Source: Synchiropus splendidus
Lineage: Eukaryota > Chordata > Actinopteri > Syngnathiformes > Callionymidae
Length of the DNA stretch: 64,000 bases
Direction: 5' to 3'
Assembly: GCF_027744825.2 (NCBI RefSeq)
Contig: NC_071334.1
Location: forward strand, 35,743,937-35,807,936
Below the pieces are notes generated by a model, which was given only the letters and a program-made list of their open reading frames with translations, did not search any database and was not told the origin of the DNA. The position numbers and the translations under genes are program-made. Positions 1 to 13,300 of the stretch are shown here, one piece after another. Each line of letters opens with the position of its first letter. The first letter of the stretch is position 1.

Positions 1-1019
1 CCCTGTGGTAGCTCAATCAAATGATAAATAAAATGGATTATGGTGCAAACACGCTGCTCTGCAAAAGCAAATGAACGTGGGACAAAGTCTGTTTCTAAGA
101 ACTTGGGTTCATTTCACAGTATTTGATTATGGACAAGACAAACAGGTTCACCACAACAGCTGAGAGTCAGCAGGAAAGTTAAGCTTTATTTGCTTCCATG
201 ACAATTTAATAGTTGTTGTTGTAAATTGGGGAGAAAGTAACAGGGATATAATAGAAACCCAAGTTGGTATGTTTTCTGATATGATTATGAGCTCCTGGTA
301 GCGCTCTGGACCTGGATGTCCTGCAGGTGCTAACAATTCAGCATCCAAACTGCAGTTCAAATTCAAATGTTATTCAAATGCAGCTGCATTTTTTTCCGAA
401 CATAGTGAGCCAAGAGTGGTAACAGTAGGACTCACACATGAGCCCATTAGAATCCATCATTCACATCTGCGTCCACTGACTTAAACAGCTTGATGATCTG
501 GAGGTGCAAGAAAACTGTGGTGTACGATGTCACAGTGGCGCGGCTTTGTGCTGCCAAACCAGGTTTTCAATGGAATAGACCAGCACAACGTGTTTTGATT
601 CTGAATAGCAAATGAATAAAAGAAAGTGCAAGCAGTGAGTCGGTGTTTATGAGCATGATCGCTCATGAGCGGTGATCCGGGTTGGCCTGATGTGTTGTGT
701 TTACCACAAAAGATAGGCTTAAGGTAGATGGAAGGTCATGATCCATGGGATTATGTTGTTTGGTAGCAGAGCACCAGGCCTGAGGACAGGCCTTGCTGGT
801 TAGCTCGCTGAAAGACGTGTCATGTGATCGTGTTTGGGAGGTTTACAGCGAGGGCCTCGGTTTATTCTGCGTTTAACAGTCAGCATCTATTGGAGTAGTG
901 AGTACTGAGAAATCATTGGTTTAAATAACAATTTAAAATGTATATTGGGTGCAAACTATACAGATGAAACGATGATGTTCATCAGAACAAACGACAAGAA
1001 TTGAATAAAAATATGTAAT

Positions 1020-1050
1020 AATATATATATATATATATGTGTGTGTGTTA
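1020..1050. repeat. short (AT)n(GT)n microsatellite
   Basis: About ten AT units run into five GT units within the 5' flank. No other feature is associated with it. Confidence 0.7.
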
Positions 1051-1767
1051 ATAAAACATAAACACTACTGTATTTATTCTTTATTATTTATAAAACTCTA
1101 AGTAAGAAAGGACCGGCACAAATATGGTCGGAGCAAAAAAGGGAAATTATGTAATGTGTGTAAGTAATGATGTTTATAATTTCACTCAGACCTCATGAGG
1201 AGTTTCTCTGGTTGAGGAAAATTCTTTTCTGCTCCATGGACAATAGTAATTAGATATATACTGTATGAATAGGCTACTGTGATTGAGGCATCAAACCTTC
1301 TTATGATCCGCAAAAACCACATGGACAACATATTTTAAAATATCTAAAAACAGCTTTGTCAGAATAGTGGCATGAAAAACAGACACATCATACAGAGTGC
1401 AGGCCTGATTATAGAATTGACACTTTTCAGGAGAAATGATAATGAAAATTGGAACTTTGTGTCCAAGGAGGTATCACAGGGACAAACCTTTCTGTCTCCA
1501 GATACCTCCCCAAGCTCTGCAGAGGGAATACGTTCCTAGGTGAGATCAATGATCATTTGGCTTCAGCATGCGCTTCCAGTCGGTTGAACTCAGCTGGAAC
1601 ACCTTCAGAACGCAGAGGAAGCTTTCTAGCAGACTTGGTGACAAGCTGTCGCCACTGAATTCTCTCACCTTGCAGGAGTAGCTGTTCTCCTTTGAGTCTC
1701 TGATGGATGCCACTTTGTTCACCAATATCCACACTCATTTCTATGAACACTGAATGAGCATCTAGGA

Positions 1768-1980
1768 CAAGGGTGGGCAATCCGGTCCTCAAAGGGCCGT
1801 GGTGGTGCAGGTTTTTCTTCCAACCAAACAAGCTCACACAGTTTGACCAATGAAGTGGAGGTGACTGACTGAGTGATTGTACCCCTAAAACACCCGTTGG
1901 TGAAAAAGTGTCCTCTTGATTGGTTGGAACAAAAACCTGCACCCACTGCGGCCCTTTGTGGAACAGTTTGCCCACCCCTG
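1768..1980. mobile_element. hAT-type MITE (213 bp) with 8-bp target duplication
   Basis: The element starts CAAGGGTGGGCAA and ends TTTGCCCACCCCTG. About 59 bases at each end are inverted copies, including the shared block GTGCAGGTTTTTNTTCCAACC. It is flanked on both sides by the direct repeat ATCTAGGA (1760-1767 and 1981-1988). Terminal inverted repeats with an 8-bp duplication are the signature of hAT transposons; it is too short to encode a transposase. Confidence 0.85.
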
Positions 1981-3849
1981 ATCTAGGAGTACAAAAATTG
2001 GCAATGGCCATGTCTTTGTTCCGATTTCAACTGAAGTATTGTTTTTATTGACAGAGACTCTGTCTCTCATCTTGGCAAGACATTAGTGGCTGCATTTCAA
2101 CACGTGAATTGGTAGGATAGTGATGTCACACAAACTTCCTCCCGCATTTGTAAAACAAGCAAGCAAGTTTGGAATGTAGGTGTGACTGGTTGTCAGTTGG
2201 GTTTGGCTCCTCTCCAGTTAAAGAGAATTAGGCACTTCTGGTTGGCCTGTAAATGTGATGACTGGAAACTGCGTCAGCCATCTTTTCTTTGTCCATCACT
2301 GTGTGTTCGTTTGACACTGGTGAGTCCAACTGACCACAATTAGAATGCACCACTCCTGGCCTTAGTACAAAGTACACTAATATGTAACCCTTTGAAGTAC
2401 AACCTTGTCCTTTGTGTACTGTACATCATTGAACTGAAAATCCTTTTGGTGATCTTGCTTGGACATTCTGTTGCATCTCTCCTCAGGATGTCTTGTCATC
2501 TTCGGCCCAGGACGTCTTGTGGAAATTGTCCGATTCTGTGTGCTGCGCTGTCCTCCACTGCCTCATCTTGATTCATCCTATGACAACTTGCCAGGCAATG
2601 CTCAGTCATTTTTACTCTTGTCTAGCTTATAAATTTGCGCTGTTTTACTTTACTAACTCTGCTTTAACTGTCCCTTAGCTCTTCTGTGATGCCATGTCTA
2701 TGAGTTTCCTTTCATCTCACTGTAAACCATCCGGTACCGTCCTAACTTTTTCCTTGCTTATTTAAGTCTTGCTCGGCCTTGACCAATGCAGCGTGGTGTG
2801 CAATGCTCTATGTTAGTGCTCTCCAGCTCAAGCTTCTCTGGCACATCTTGTCCGTCACAAGTTGCTATTATCATGTACTCTCTTCTCTTTCTTACACTCC
2901 TGCCCACTCAAATCTGTTCTTATCTTGCCTCGGATTGATGGGAATTGGGAAAGTAAGTGTTGATTTGTCTCTCACGTGTTGGTCTTTACAAATCTTACCA
3001 CAACCATTGACAGAAACAGGGATACTATTCAAGATGACCCAGTCCTCTTAAGCAGGACCAATGACGGTGAGAGTTTTCCCTTTGGTCTTGGAGCAGGAAA
3101 GTCTTTTTCATATTTATGTTATGAACCTTATGTAATCGCTGCCTCTACCAGCTAATTTGTTTGACATGCAAAGTTCTGCGCAGCAAACGCACGCGTCTGC
3201 ACCGATGGCCGGTGTTTTCTATTTCCATTTGAATGTTTCCATCACACCGCAAATTGTCCAGATAAACACATTTTCCAATTCAAATCGAGGCGGTTCCGTG
3301 GTTATGTTCCTATTTGCATCACTGCATCATCGCCATCATCCACGGCTTGTCATATCTTAAAATAGCTCGAGTTCATTCAGGAGAGGAGCGGGATTTTGTG
3401 TGTTACAATGGCGCCACCTAGCGCAAAATCGTATAGAATGGCAGGCTAAGGGTATGACATTTTTGCTGTATAAATCACAATTTCAATGATTCTTGTAAAC
3501 CGGACTCATCATCCATTTGTGTACCCCATGGTGCACTTTCAGTATATATGTCTAAGAGCTCATATTATTTAACATTCTCGAACAACAGATTTCCAACCAC
3601 TGTTTTCCACATCATTCAGAACGTCGGTCAGACCTCGTCATTGGTTTGCATGGCGTTAATAAGGCTTGGTCACTAGATGGCAGCAAAAGCCAACGCCGAG
3701 ACTGTTGCTTTTCCCCCTGGTTTTACTTTTCATTCGTGAAATTCAAATGGTGCTCGATGAATTCCATGCAGGAACTGCTGCCACTGTTTGGTGCTTTTCA
3801 AGACCTGGCCCCCATTGATGTCACCGAAATCCCCCTCGTCCAATCAGAT

Positions 3850-4067
3850 ACCTGCTCCTCTGCGTGGGGTCGTTAGCGTCTTGCAGACCCCGCACTCAGC
3901 TGAGAGGTGGTCTTTGTTTCACCGAGCGGAACCGGGAGCACACGCAGCGGAGAACAGACCCTGGGAGAGGAGAACAGCTGCTCACGTTGTTCACCAACAG
4001 TCTCCATGTCTGTGCGCGAATCTGCCTGATTCTCCTCCGAGACGCCACAACTTAGCAGAACTTTGAG
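3850..4067 (+). promoter_or_regulatory. hmcn1: putative hmcn1 proximal promoter / 5' UTR
   Basis: The 200 bases before the start codon are richer in CG dinucleotides than the AT-rich flank, as in a CpG-type promoter. I see no clear TATA box placed to fix a start site, so the transcription start is unknown. The segment holds a short upstream ORF (4006-4029). Confidence 0.4.
4006..4029 (+). promoter_or_regulatory. candidate upstream ORF of 7 codons in the hmcn1 leader
   Basis: An ATG at 4006 opens a reading frame encoding MSVRESA and stops at TGA 4027-4029, 38 nt before the hmcn1 ATG and out of frame with it. If the mRNA begins upstream of 4006 it could damp translation. Whether it is transcribed is not visible from the sequence. 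Confidence 0.35.
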
Positions 4068-4323
4068 ATGGAGACCCGGTTCTTATGGCTGACGCTGGCG
4101 CTGTCAGCCGTATGCGCAACCGCTCAGGACGCAGACACCGGAGCCTCCTCCGAGGACATCCCAGAAGGAGCATCCACCCTCGCTTTCGTGTTCGATGTCA
4201 CCGGTTCCATGTACGACGACCTGGTCCAGGTGATAGAAGGAGCCTCCAAGATCCTGGAAACGTCTCTGAGCAGACCCAAAAAGACGCTGTACAACTTTGC
4301 CCTGGTCCCCTTCCACGACCCAG
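4068..4323 (+). CDS. hmcn1: hmcn1 exon 1: signal peptide and start of VWA domain
   Basis: Residues 1-19 form a hydrophobic secretion signal, with likely cleavage near CATA|QDAD. The VWA domain then opens with [15 protein letters not shown]; the DVTGS at residues 43-47 is the DxTxS-type metal-ion adhesion site. The exon ends in GACCCAG before a gtaatt donor (phase 1) and joins exon 2 to make the Glu of HDPEIGP. Confidence 0.95.
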
Positions 4324-7300
4324 GTAATTTTAAACCACGTCAGGATTTCAAACCATTCCCCAATTCTGCGGTTCCCGACTGTTTCTGACTTACTCGGTGG
4401 AAACAACAGCTCACTCAGAAAAGTGAGAAATGTCTTAGTTTGCTCACAGTCCGCCCTTTGAATGTTCCTCACACCTTCCTCTGTCTCCGCGCACAGATGT
4501 TCGAACCAGGCGCTCACTATCATTAGCATTCCGTCCGGCACGGTCATTAGTACCGTGAGCCGCGGACACCCAACCAAGCACACTTGCGCCGCAGACCGCT
4601 TCATTTCAACCCTATTTTGCTCTTTGCTCGCTGGGATTAGCTGAGCCGTTCAACAGCGGCGTAATAAGAAAAAGTTCACCCTCTATTGACATATAATGAC
4701 TGGGGCTGTCAGTAGATTGCAATTTTGAATCTCTGTTAATCACATTAAAACTGAACTAACTCTCGTTTACTGGCACATTAATCAGTGCTTTCCTCGTGCA
4801 AACAACCTAACATAACATAACATTATTGGCCACTCATGGGTTCACTTAAAGTTGCATTGGAATAGATACAAAATGTGTGATTCATTTAATTTAAATACCC
4901 TCTAATTGCGAGTTAACTAACTTTAGTGTGATTAATTGAGATAAAAAATCTGTTGAAAGTCCTAGTAATGACCTTTAACAACATACTGCATCATAAAAAC
5001 TAATTTATCAAGTCAATAAACATGCAAGAATTTGAATGAGAGTTCTTTAAACTTACTATTTTGCACCATATTTTAACAATCTGTGCTGCTGGGGCAATCT
5101 CCAAATGCAGGTCCCACAAGAGAAAAGGTTTAAACCACTGGCCACTTGCATGTTTGAGTTTTATACGTCTGGCCTTGACATCTGTGTTTGAAATGTAAGG
5201 CAAGTTTAAAGTGGAATACTTGTGACTTCACTAGTCTCAGTCTCATCACAGATGTTCTGGTTTCGCAAAAGCAGCATGTACTGTACTTTGTGATATTCTG
5301 CATGTCTCATTGTCCAAAACACGGCGGTGACTTTATTTTTTTGGTACACTCCAGGGTTAATTGGTGAAGAATAATATCATATAGTAGTTTAATTTGCAGT
5401 ACATGAAAGAGGTGGCCTACTTATTTCATCTTAGATATGCAATCAGAAGGTTGATTTTAATCACAGATTGTCTCAAGCTGCTTCACAGCAAAGTGAGTTT
5501 TGATGTCTCTTCCAAAGCCCATGGCTTTGTTTGTCCCTCATCATGGAGTGATGTTTGTTTTGTTACTTAAAGTGTTTACAAGGACGTCCGAATGTGTTCT
5601 TCGGAGGCCTCTGGGAATAGAGGAATGATTAACACAGCAGCAGGTCAGGGTTAGATCAACATCTCCAAATTATTGTGCTGTCCAATTTGTTCTTTCATAA
5701 GCTTCCTTGGAGAGAAGACACATTTCTGTTAAGCTCTTTATTTAAAGCTTCAGTTTGACTTAGAGCCCTAAATTCTCCTCGCCATCCGTCCCAGTGTGAT
5801 TAAACGCTCTCCCTCTGTTTTATTTGGCTCCTGTTCAATCAGAGACCACAGGCTTTCCTCTTATTTACACGGCACTATGACATGGTAAACATTGAAGTGT
5901 GTATTTGAGTGTCTGTGGTGCTGTCAATCTGTCTTGTGTGCTCGCCTTTTTGTGTCAAGCGAGTGTCAAGAGGATGCCTGGATATTGGGGCCAGGCTGGT
6001 TAGAGTAGTCAGGAAGCCCCCCTTCCCTCCATCCTGCAGGGAAAGAAAAGAAGGAAAGCAGGAGGATACTTCACAAGTCATTCACTAGAGGCACAGGGGT
6101 TGTGTATTTAACACCACTGCCTGACTTCGTTCAAATGAAACAGTTACAGGAAAGAGGTTTCAATCACAATGTGGGCTTGGTATTCAGATGGTACTTAAAA
6201 AGTTGCAAGAGGTTACTCAAACAAGACAAAGGGACATCATTGCTGCCACTGGAGTGAGGAATTATGATCTTTATACCATAAGTCCTTTGAAATTCATGTG
6301 TGTTTTGGTTTCCCTGCAAAATGCTCAAATAGTGAGGGAGAACTGCAATCTAACACTTGTTAAAGTCAGGGTGGATCTTGCTCGGTTGTGTCTTATGTGG
6401 CTGGTTTCTTCCCCACCTTGTAGTGCTCATCCATGCATAAGGAATAAAGCAAAAATAACTTCAGTGTTCAGGACACTTGTTAGAGCCATGTGTGAATACA
6501 TGTATGTATCATGAACTGGTTCTTAACTGAATATCAGAACACACCTTTTAAAGCCTTGTGGGCAGTTGGCCACTGTCCAGCTTGTGCTTACGTTGCAGTG
6601 ATCAAACCACTTGTTTGAAAAACTATTTCAAAAATAATTGTTTGCCATTTTCACATTGGGGCATGAATATAACTGGCCTCCATCTCAAGCAAATATCAGC
6701 ATGGCTGTTGGAACTGGATCTGAGAAGCATGAAACACCCTGAACATGTCTGTCATATCGACAGACAACTCTGAAGACCTATTCACCCCAACATTATACAA
6801 TTTAGAGTCATCACCTAACTTCTGTATGCTGTGAGAGAGCAGACAAACTCAGAGTACCTGCCTTCCCGAGTAGCCTCAAGCTTAGTTCGAACTCTTCCTT
6901 CTGGGAGCCTGCTGCCCGTTCATGAGTGGCAAGCTTTATAGCAGTTTAAAGTCACATTTTAAGATTTTTTTTCTTTCTGTTGTCACATGAACTTCTTAGG
7001 TAATGGGGTTCAGGAGTGACAGGTGGAGTTGGAAGTTATAACGTCTACTTGCAGCTGATCAAAGGTGCTGTTCTCAAAGCCTCCTTTGTTGCTGCCCAGC
7101 CCTCTCCTTCACCATCCCATAGTTCTTTTGTATTCTTGTTAAAGCCGTGATTCCTTTTCTGTCAGAACGCTCCCCTCCGCCTCCCCCACCCATGCGAGAT
7201 TACAAGGAGCCTGCGTTTAGCTGGTCACAGTTAATAATGATGCTATTAGTTTGGAATGTCAAAAGAGATAGGTGGAGGTTCAGGAGAATTAGAGGAAGGG

Positions 7301-10300
7301 CAGAGTGTGTCAGTCCACGTCGTTTCATGTCCCAATACACCTCCCCTGGAATATTAAAATGCTCTCTAATTTTTAGGACACTACATGCGCCTCTCTGAAG
7401 TGCCCTGAGGTGCTCTTAGCTCAGCAGCCTTTAACTCTATTAACCTTTGTAATTGGTGGCCTTTGGTTATTCCCTGTAATCTTGGCAGCACATACCTAAA
7501 GACAGCTTTGCAAATGTGTTGCCTGAGCTTTCAGTTATTAAATGTTTCTGTAATTGTGTGTCACAAGATTACAAGGTATAGACAGATTCTGGAATACCTT
7601 TGCTTGCTCTTTATATGACCTTTTGTCAAAGCTTTCTGCTTGCGGCTGACATGTATTGGCGAATGCTCCTCTGAGGTTCATTCTTGACGTCAGTAGCCTC
7701 CATAAAATCTCAATGTATTTTATAGTAATACATGGAAACAAAATGCTATGAAAACAAATGCTTTGTACTGTATGCACTGAATGAAAGCCAAGTATTTCTT
7801 CTCTCTAATTATGTATTGGTTGATATTGGTGTTGGTAACATGTTCTGTTGCCAAGGCCCATTTTATTTATTGTGGAAATTAATTCTCTAAATTCCAGTGT
7901 TGCTTAATAACGTCCAGACATCATAACCACTTGTTAATATCCAGTCTGAAAGGTGTTGATAACAAATATGGCGTCCAGGAGGGCATGAGAATCTGTGAAA
8001 TTACTGAGGAGAAACACAATTTTTCACAAAAGCCAGTATGATGGCACAATGATCAGAGCACAAGACAGACAATAATGATTGGAAATTGAAAAAGAGCCTA
8101 CTGAAAAACAGGTTGTCCAATTTCTCATGTTTCTCAGTTTAGGGTGTCCTGCTCTTTAGCTAAAGGCCTGGTCTGTTCCAGGTACTCCCCATAATGCTCG
8201 CTGCTTGTTTATGTCTGATACCCAAGGCTTGTATGAAGATCTATTTCGATTGTGGCTTTTAATGCCTCAATACGTGAAAGATAATTTTATCAAGCGTTTC
8301 ATGTTCTAATATATGCTTTCATGTTTTTGAGCCCATTTCTTTGTGACTGTCCGTCAAGGTCCTTTCTTCAGCCCACCTGTGCGCCGTTCTTTCGCTGTTG
8401 TAAAACTGGCGACTGAAGATGAAAGCCTTTTGACTGACAGGTCGGCCTGGATGGCTTGTGAGTGTGGAGAGCAAATGTTAGAGGGTTCCTCAGTGGTCTG
8501 CCAGAAAGAAGAAAAAAGAAAAACTTCATTTTTCTCGTAGACATAGTTTATTTTACAGGCTCATGACGTGAATTACAAGCACGTTGTGGGCTCTGGTGCT
8601 GCAATAATTGTTCTGCAACGACAGAAAAAAGCTGGTCGTTCAGTATCTCACTCTGGTGTAGGCAGAAAATTTGTTGCATGCATAGTTTGTCTCTTAGCTT
8701 ATCATGTGTACATTAGAATGTATTTGTATTGGATTGGGTTATAAATGCTGTGGTCACTTTTTTAGAATGAGTATGACAGTAGCACTTTTTCCACATCATT
8801 TTCAATTTGACGATTGTAGATTTCCGTCCTTTATATGACCAATGTCTACACTATGGTGAAATGCCTGTATGTGGCATATTTGACTGAAATAGTTATTTTC
8901 TTCCCCCATTGCTCTGTCCATTTCTAGTGTACCTGTGGTTGCATGACACATTGGGGTCAGTTTTGAAAGCTGGTTTGTTTTGTAAGATGTACTCAACATG
9001 TTGTTGAGGTAATTTATGGGCTGGGAAGAGCCATTACAACTTGACCTTAAAGCCCCCATGATCAATCAAAGTAGATGGAAGCAGGTCAAACTGAGACAAC
9101 TGTGACCAGTCAAGAGCCACAGGTCAGCAGAAGTTTGAAAAAAAAAGATAACCATATCACTTAACATTTTTCTTTACTAGGGAAAAAGGGCAGTTTATAA
9201 ATTCCAGTATATTTCTGTGTTCTTAGTCAATACACAAACAACATGAACCCTAAAGTCATGTTGTGACAGAGCCGTCGCTTTGTTTTGCAGCCCTTCTTTT
9301 GCTGTGACAGGAGGAATATATTGATGCCACACTTGCTCAGAAACCCAATGACTAAATATGAATTATCAGGGGACTTTTCCACTGAGCCTCTGTATTCAAT
9401 ACCGACTCAGTACAAGACATGTGTCTCATGAGTTACTTTGTTCATGTGCATAATAGTGAGAAAAAAAGGTTGACGTCTGGGTGATGAGAGAAAAATATGA
9501 ATGATATGTCCTGGCTGCGAGGTACTGTGACAGATTTGCTTCGACAGGCAACCCACCTGTGACTCAGAGCAGAGCAGATCTTTCACACAGACACATTTGA
9601 GATGGCTGAGATGGTGGGTGTCGGGAGGCTCTCCTGGAGCAAGAACGTGGGCAAGACCTAGACATGAAGGATAGAGGGATTACATTGACACACAGATCTT
9701 CCAGAATGTTTTTCATAATGGACACCTATAGTAAGATCATTATACATCACACATTGCCACATGCCACGTCTTCACACCTACATGAACATAGATCAAACTC
9801 ACCTCAACATGTGTTCTGTGTGTTGAACAAATTACATAAAATGCAGGATCCTGTGTGTTTGTGCTGCAGGGTTGTGTAGTTGTTGTGTATGCTAACAGTC
9901 AGGATGACAACTGCTGACATTCTGGCAGATTTTAAGTCTAAGTCAGCAGAATGACAGACGTGTGAGTGTGTGTGTGCGCGCGTTTACTGCCCCTTTGCTG
10001 TTAAGTGATATAACAGCTACTTGTTGTGTAACTCAGTCGACATAGCAAGGGTCCTCAAGCATGTGCAACAGCGTCAGGAAAAACTTCTGCTTTTGCTTTC
10101 CATGTACACACCTGGGAATATATAAATAGTTTATCCGTGTGGTGTAGGGTCTGTTACATTTAGAGATAGCTTGGTGCCTGCCCCTACTCCCCCACAGACC
10201 ACCTGATCATGCACTCTCATTGTCCAGATCTAAATCATCATGGATGGGTGAGAAGAATACTTAGGTGATAACTGAATGGTCCAAGTGATGGTAAAATGTT

Positions 10301-13300
10301 GACAATGTCGGGTCATGCAAGACATCTGATCTGTTTCTGATGTTGCTTGTACACCATGTGTAAAACACTGACACAATATTCTATTCAGTGTAAAGCTCAT
10401 TATTGTGTGGCTGCTGGTGGTCTTTTTTCCCAAATGGTGTAGTTAGGTCCAACGCCATGTAGAGGTAAGCTTGCAATCTGAGGTAAGGAAAAGTGGAGAG
10501 TACAGAAATCAAACACTATAAATGTCTTCAAATTTCCCACTAGTTGTTGAGCTTCATCATTTTGGTCACTGTAACCTATGACAACTTAGAATGTGTTTCC
10601 AGCACTGACCGTATCAGACGTGACTCACACACACACAAAATTGCTGAGCAGGTAGACTAAAGGTGGGTACAAGCCCGGATTTTGAATGCACCTCTGCAGT
10701 TTCCTTTATTCTTCTCTTGATGTGATTCACGGTGAAATGCTCCACATCTGGCTTCACTGATAAATGGAAGAATGCTGATGAGAAGCCTGGACTTTGTTGA
10801 GATGATTTGCTTTCATGCATGCGTCACAGATGAAGAAAGCAGGAAGAGTCTCAAACTTGTGTTTGTTTGATGGTTCTGTTATTTGTTTTCTCAACCTGAC
10901 ATGAGTGTAGTGTGAGCGAAATCATTCTCTGTGATGATGTGATTATCTTGTTATGTATTCCGTTAAATGTCAGTAGAGTAACTACATGCACTCTTCGTAG
11001 TAGAAGTTTGCTCATCAGGTGGAAGTGCCAGTCTTTACAAGTGAAAACTCAGCAATTAGAAGCATATGCAGTGGCCCTGTATGACCCAGGTGAAATGGAA
11101 GCAGCATTTCCAAGTGGCAGACTTGGCAACACAATGATGCAAGTTTAGTTCACAGGTGACAGGGCCAGTTGCCGTCTTGAGTTGAGCTGAACCCATCTAT
11201 GGCAAAATCATGGAGTGCAGTGGGATGCTGAGTTGGACAAAAAGTAATTTTGAATCTCACTACTTCAAATGAGCAAGTAACATCACTCTTGTAGAGAAAG
11301 GGAGAGAGAGAGAGAGACAGTCGCAGGTGAGGGGAACATCCAGGGCAGCAGGCACCACTGTAACCTGTGGGGAGTGTAAGTACATTTCAGCTGATATATG
11401 TACATATATCATACATACATAGCACATATAAATCAACTGTCTGACATTCAGTTAGGACACCATGACACAAAAACAGAGAGAGGACTACCAAGATGAGGCA
11501 TCCGCTACAACCACGAGGCTCAGGTTTTCCTTGTTTGTCTCAACGAGGATGGACAGATTTCTGGCATAGTTTTTATAAGTGACTTTGATATTTGCTAAAT
11601 CACCTGGATGATTTGCAAAGACTCCAAAAAGTTTGAAATGGAAATACTGGAATACTTGAATGTGTCGGGTCATTAATGCAAAACAAAGAATGATGATCCT
11701 AAGTGGGGGTTTTCTGTTAATGTCCTACTCTCCACAGCAGGGAAAGTCCTGTTCCCTAACATGCTGCATTAGCAAAATTGCTGTGTGTGATTTTGCTCCT
11801 CCTCATCAGGCTCATTCCTTGTCACAGCTGCAGTGGCTGAAGTCACACAGCTTGACTCATGGAGAAGCTTAGCAGCTTGTTGACTTGACAACAAAGTGAG
11901 CTGAGAAACAGTGATGAGTCAAGACCTTGTTATTGCTGTGTGGTCGCTGGATAAGAAGGAACATCAGCCTGAAGTAAATAAAAACTCAAAACATTTTTGG
12001 CATGACTGGATAAACAGGTTGTCAGTTTGAGAAAATTAATTTGGTGTTTTTGATTGCTTGTTCTTTGTTTGTTTGTTTAACTTAAATTGTGATTTCATTA
12101 AAAAAAAATTCTCCCCTTTATTGTAACAAAGTTGAAAATTTTAGGTGTTGTTGCTGTATTTCGACACGTGAGCTGTAATCCAGGTCACATCACACTAACT
12201 ACTGACTGAACTGAAAGAACAGTTACTGAATGTTTTCTGTGAGGACTGATTGTGCCACACCATTCATTATCTAATGGATATGGAATGGTAGTGTTGTCTG
12301 AAGCCTGTCTGCTGAACATCAGTTAACAGAAACTTATTGAGGGTATTTCAGGGTCAGCTGCAGCTTAGAAGGAGGTTAAATCTTGGTTAAACACTTGGTT
12401 GATCAGAGGTTATCATGCAAAGATGTGAACTGAGTTTACTGCTTTTAAGCTTTGTTTGAAACAACAGCACTTCTTGTTGGGGAGTTCATGCAGGGCAATT
12501 CTTTTTTCGCCAATCCACCTGAATGCAGTTTAGTGCATTTCAGGTGTCCTGAAACCACCTGGCTCATTGGAGACCTGTCAAGAATGAGCTTTACTGTAGT
12601 ACAGTAAGGGAAGTCACCGTATGGGTGGAGTGAGCTGCACTTCTTGTAAATTATGAAAATTGAAGTCTGAAATTGAAATCGATATTTCCATTCTGCTCTG
12701 GCTCCTTACTTCCTCACACCCTCAAGTGTTTTACAAAGATAATATTTGTCTTGTAGAAGAATTTGGCAATGTTTTCAAACTCATACACATTTCCTTTTTT
12801 CCACTACAGAGATAGGTCCGATCACAATCACGACAGACCCGAAGAAGTTTCAGTATGAACTGCGAGAGCTGTATGTTCAGGTGAGCATCACCGCCATGGT
12901 CACATCAGGTCATCTGGCTTTGATAAAAACTGCAGATGGATGTCAAGCCAGACGTCTGCTGCACTTCTCAGCTGATTAGTCAGTCTGGAGATCAGTGATC
13001 AAAGATGTGACGTTGAGTGTTTACTTTCCTAAAGCGGACTGACTTTCTTTCGCATATGGAGACAATGACCAAGTGTCACGGTGAGGACCTCCGTGCTGCA
13101 GATAAAAAAAAAAAAGTTGTGTATTTTCCTTCCTGCATCGTTACAAACAGTGTATAAGCAATAACACACAACAGCTAGAGAGATAAACAAAGAAGTGCCA
13201 AGTTCAAATTCTTCTATGATCACTCGGGAAGAGACAGGAAGTAGGGGAGGAACTTGGAAGTTAGCATGCTGGGAGTAATCGGTGATTTTAGATGACAGAT

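Larger units (their letters stand above)
1..3849. other. 5' intergenic flank without a recognised gene
   Basis: The open frames here are short, on both strands, and match nothing I recognise. The stretch contains a short AT/GT run near 1020-1050 and a hAT-type MITE at 1768-1980. I see no coding exon of a neighbouring gene. Confidence 0.6.

Noticed and set aside
4104..4604. 166-codon minus-strand frame over exon 1
   Set aside because: Antisense shadow of the G+C-rich VWA exon and its donor region, with no recognisable protein.
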